The notes beneath the pieces are model-generated. The model was not told the origin of the DNA. It made no database searches and worked only from the letters and a program-made list of their open reading frames with translations. Positions 4,120 to 5,237 of a DNA stretch of 5,237 bases are shown piece by piece. Source of the DNA: JBDRLD01 sp043813445 (GTDB lineage: Bacteria > Patescibacteriota > Patescibacteriia > JACPHY01); the NCBI GenBank assembly GCA_043813445.1, contig JBDRLD010000068.1, positions 1 to 5,237 of the forward strand, given 5' to 3'. The position numbers and the translations under genes were made by a program. Position 1 is the first letter of the stretch, and each line of letters starts with the position of its first letter.

Positions 4120-5124
4120 CCTTGCCGCCGTCTGCGGCGCAAGGCCAAGGTGTGTGTACGCACGCGCCGTCACCATACGACCACGCGCAGTCCGTTCGAG
4201 GAAGCCGAGCTGGAGCAAAAATGGCTCGTATACCTCTTCGACCGTTGCTGCTTCCTCACCGGTTGCCGCAGCAATTGTGGTAAGTCCGACCGGCCCACCG
4301 CCAAACTTCTCGGCAATGGTTGTGAGGATGCGCCGATCAATTGCGTCGAGTCCGAGCGCATCCACTTCAAGCTGCTGAAGTGCCTCCTCGGCAATCGCGC
4401 GCTGAACCGTCCCGTCACCCTTCACCTCTGTATAATCTCGCACGCGTTTCAAGAGCCGGTTCGCGATCCGCGGAGTCGCGCGTGCTCGCGATGCGATGAG
4501 CATCCGCGCGTCGTCTGCGAGTGCCACACCGAGGATGCGCGCGGCGCGTGCAAGCACCGCCCCAATTTCCTCGGTTGAGTAGTGATCAAGATGGAACACG
4601 TGCCCGAATCGATCCCGCATCGGACTGGACAGAAGCGAAACGCGCGTCGTCGCCGCGACGAGTGTGAACTTTGGAAGATCAAGTCGCACCGTACGCGCCG
4701 ATGGACCCTTTCCGAGTACGAGGTCAAGCGCGTAATCTTCCATCGCCGGGTACAGAACCTCTTCAATCGTCTTAGGAAGCCGGTGCATCTCATCGATGAA
4801 GAGAATGTCGCCTGGTCGGAGGTTTGTGAGAATCGCTGCGAGGTCGCCCGCGCGTTCCAGTGCGGGGCCGGAGGTGACGCGAATACTACTCCCAAGCTCA
4901 CGCGCGATAATGTGCGCGAGTGTTGTTTTCCCGAGGCCTGGAGCACCATGGAGAAGCACATGCTCGAGCGACTCCTTGCGCCGCTTCGTCGCCTCGATCG
5001 CAATCGTCAGCGACTCCTTCACCTTTGTTTGCCCAACGTACTCAGCAAACGACTGCGGCCTGAGTGTCAGGTCGAGCGCGGCATCGTCCGTGGATTCGTC
5101 TGGCATGATCACACGATCTTCCAT
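4087..5124 (-). CDS. ruvB: Holliday junction branch migration ATPase RuvB
   Basis: RuvB is the AAA+ motor that, with RuvA, drives branch migration of Holliday junctions in recombination and repair. The protein is 345 residues from the chosen ATG. It carries the conserved start region (RPQSFAEYVGQ), Walker A GAPGLGKTT (60-68), Walker B LFIDEMHR (108-115), sensor 1 ATTR (158-161), the arginine-finger motif MRDRFG (169-174) and sensor 2 TPRIANRLLKRVRDY (217-231). A C-terminal winged-helix DNA-binding domain follows (about 261-319), with GPVGL and RTARGR. Small departures from the common consensus are Ala for Pro in Walker A and DEMHR for DEIHR; neither should abolish function. The ATG at 5124 is chosen over a TTG at 5133 inside a repeat; an ATG at 5106 is also possible. 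No clear Shine-Dalgarno is seen. The last ten residues (336-345, NIQLPISNVQ) come from an intergenic-type repeat. ruvA and ruvC are not in the window. Confidence 0.97.
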   Translation of the reverse strand: MEDRVIMPDESTDDAALDLTLRPQSFAEYVGQTKVKESLTIAIEATKRRKESLEHVLLHGAPGLGKTTLAHIIARELGSSIRVTSGPALERAGDLAAILTNLRPGDILFIDEMHRLPKTIEEVLYPAMEDYALDLVLGKGPSARTVRLDLPKFTLVAATTRVSLLSSPMRDRFGHVFHLDHYSTEEIGAVLARAARILGVALADDARMLIASRARATPRIANRLLKRVRDYTEVKGDGTVQRAIAEEALQQLEVDALGLDAIDRRILTTIAEKFGGGPVGLTTIAAATGEEAATVEEVYEPFLLQLGFLERTARGRMVTARAYTHLGLAPQTAARNIQLPISNVQ

Positions 5125-5129
5125 AGTCC

Positions 5130-5157
5130 GCAATCTGCAATCTCAAATCTGAAATCT
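5130..5157. repeat. Four-unit heptamer repeat array upstream of ruvB
   Basis: Four back-to-back 7-mers fill 5130-5157: GCAATCT twice, then CAAATCT and GAAATCT. The consensus is (G/C)(C/A)AATCT on the plus strand, that is AGATTKS on the coding strand of ruvB. The array fills nearly all of the 38-base gap between the ruvB ATG and the tRNA gene, which leaves no room for a normal promoter or ribosome site in that gap. Confidence 0.72.
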
Positions 5158-5162
5158 CTCTA

Positions 5163-5237
5163 TGCCTGGGGTGGGATTCGAACCCACAAGCCCTTTCGGG
5201 CACAGCGGTTTAAGCGCCGCGTGTATACCATTCCACC
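5163..5237 (-). tRNA. tRNA-Leu (anticodon UAA), 5' end cut off by the window
   Basis: Read on the minus strand, the sequence gives a D-arm (GTG/CAC stem) and an anticodon stem CGGCG/CGCTG (one G-U pair) closing the loop CTTAAAC. TAA is at positions 34-36, so the tRNA reads UUA and by wobble UUG codons. A long class II variable arm (GCCC-GAAA-GGGC), a T-arm GTGGG-TTCGAAT-CCCAC, the 3' acceptor strand CCCAGGC and discriminator A follow. The long variable arm and A73 fit leucine. About eight bases of the 5' acceptor strand and position 8 lie beyond the window. CCA is not encoded (TA follows A73), so a CCA-adding enzyme would be needed. It lies 38 bases upstream of ruvB on the same strand and may share its transcript. 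Confidence 0.95.

Noticed and set aside
4449..5003. A 184-codon minus-strand frame in another phase within ruvB
   Set aside because: It is an out-of-frame, Arg/Ser-rich shadow of ruvB.

Overview
The window is about 57% GC by eye. It reads as a chromosomal segment from a small-genome bacterium, most likely a member of the Candidate Phyla Radiation (Patescibacteria). This is an inference. It rests on the two-segment membrane bPH2 protein of a type I associate with that group, on short heptameric intergenic repeats around ruvB, on many very small uncharacterised proteins, and on a tRNA gene without an encoded CCA. No rRNA or marker gene allows firmer placement.

The left half (1-3009) is read on the plus strand as compact transcription units with clear signals. 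Unit 1 is a small exported protein or lipoprotein (73-462) followed by a strong terminator. Unit 2 is a second small exported Cys-rich protein (615-1094) with its own promoter and a weaker terminator. Unit 3 is a two-gene operon: a 96-residue protein of unknown function (1223-1513) and a purine phosphoribosyltransferase-like protein (1529-2173) with unusual residues in its substrate-binding motifs. Unit 4 is a single 145-residue charged protein (2524-2961). Units 2 to 4 share one promoter layout, TTGAC(A/G)-17 bp-TAC(C/G)(A/G)T, and all plus-strand genes have good Shine-Dalgarno sequences. The terminators of units 3 and 4 share an identical 14-base 3' half. A GC-rich interspersed repeat (2284-2434) lies before unit 4.

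At 3012-3130, between the converging halves, lies a non-coding element of about 119 bp with imperfect 11-bp terminal inverted repeats (GTCATYGCGAG), which looks like a MITE or REP-type element.

The right half is read on the minus strand: tRNA-Leu(UAA) (5' end cut by the window edge), ruvB (Holliday junction branch-migration ATPase), an 88-residue two-TM protein, and a membrane-anchored bPH2-domain protein. These genes lack obvious Shine-Dalgarno sequences. ruvB is bracketed by two different 4 x 7-bp repeat arrays, and the downstream array encodes the last ten residues of RuvB. No phage genes, CRISPR array or complete transposon was seen. The main points for follow-up are the repeat arrays and the RuvB tail, the divergent phosphoribosyltransferase with its small partner, and the two interspersed elements.
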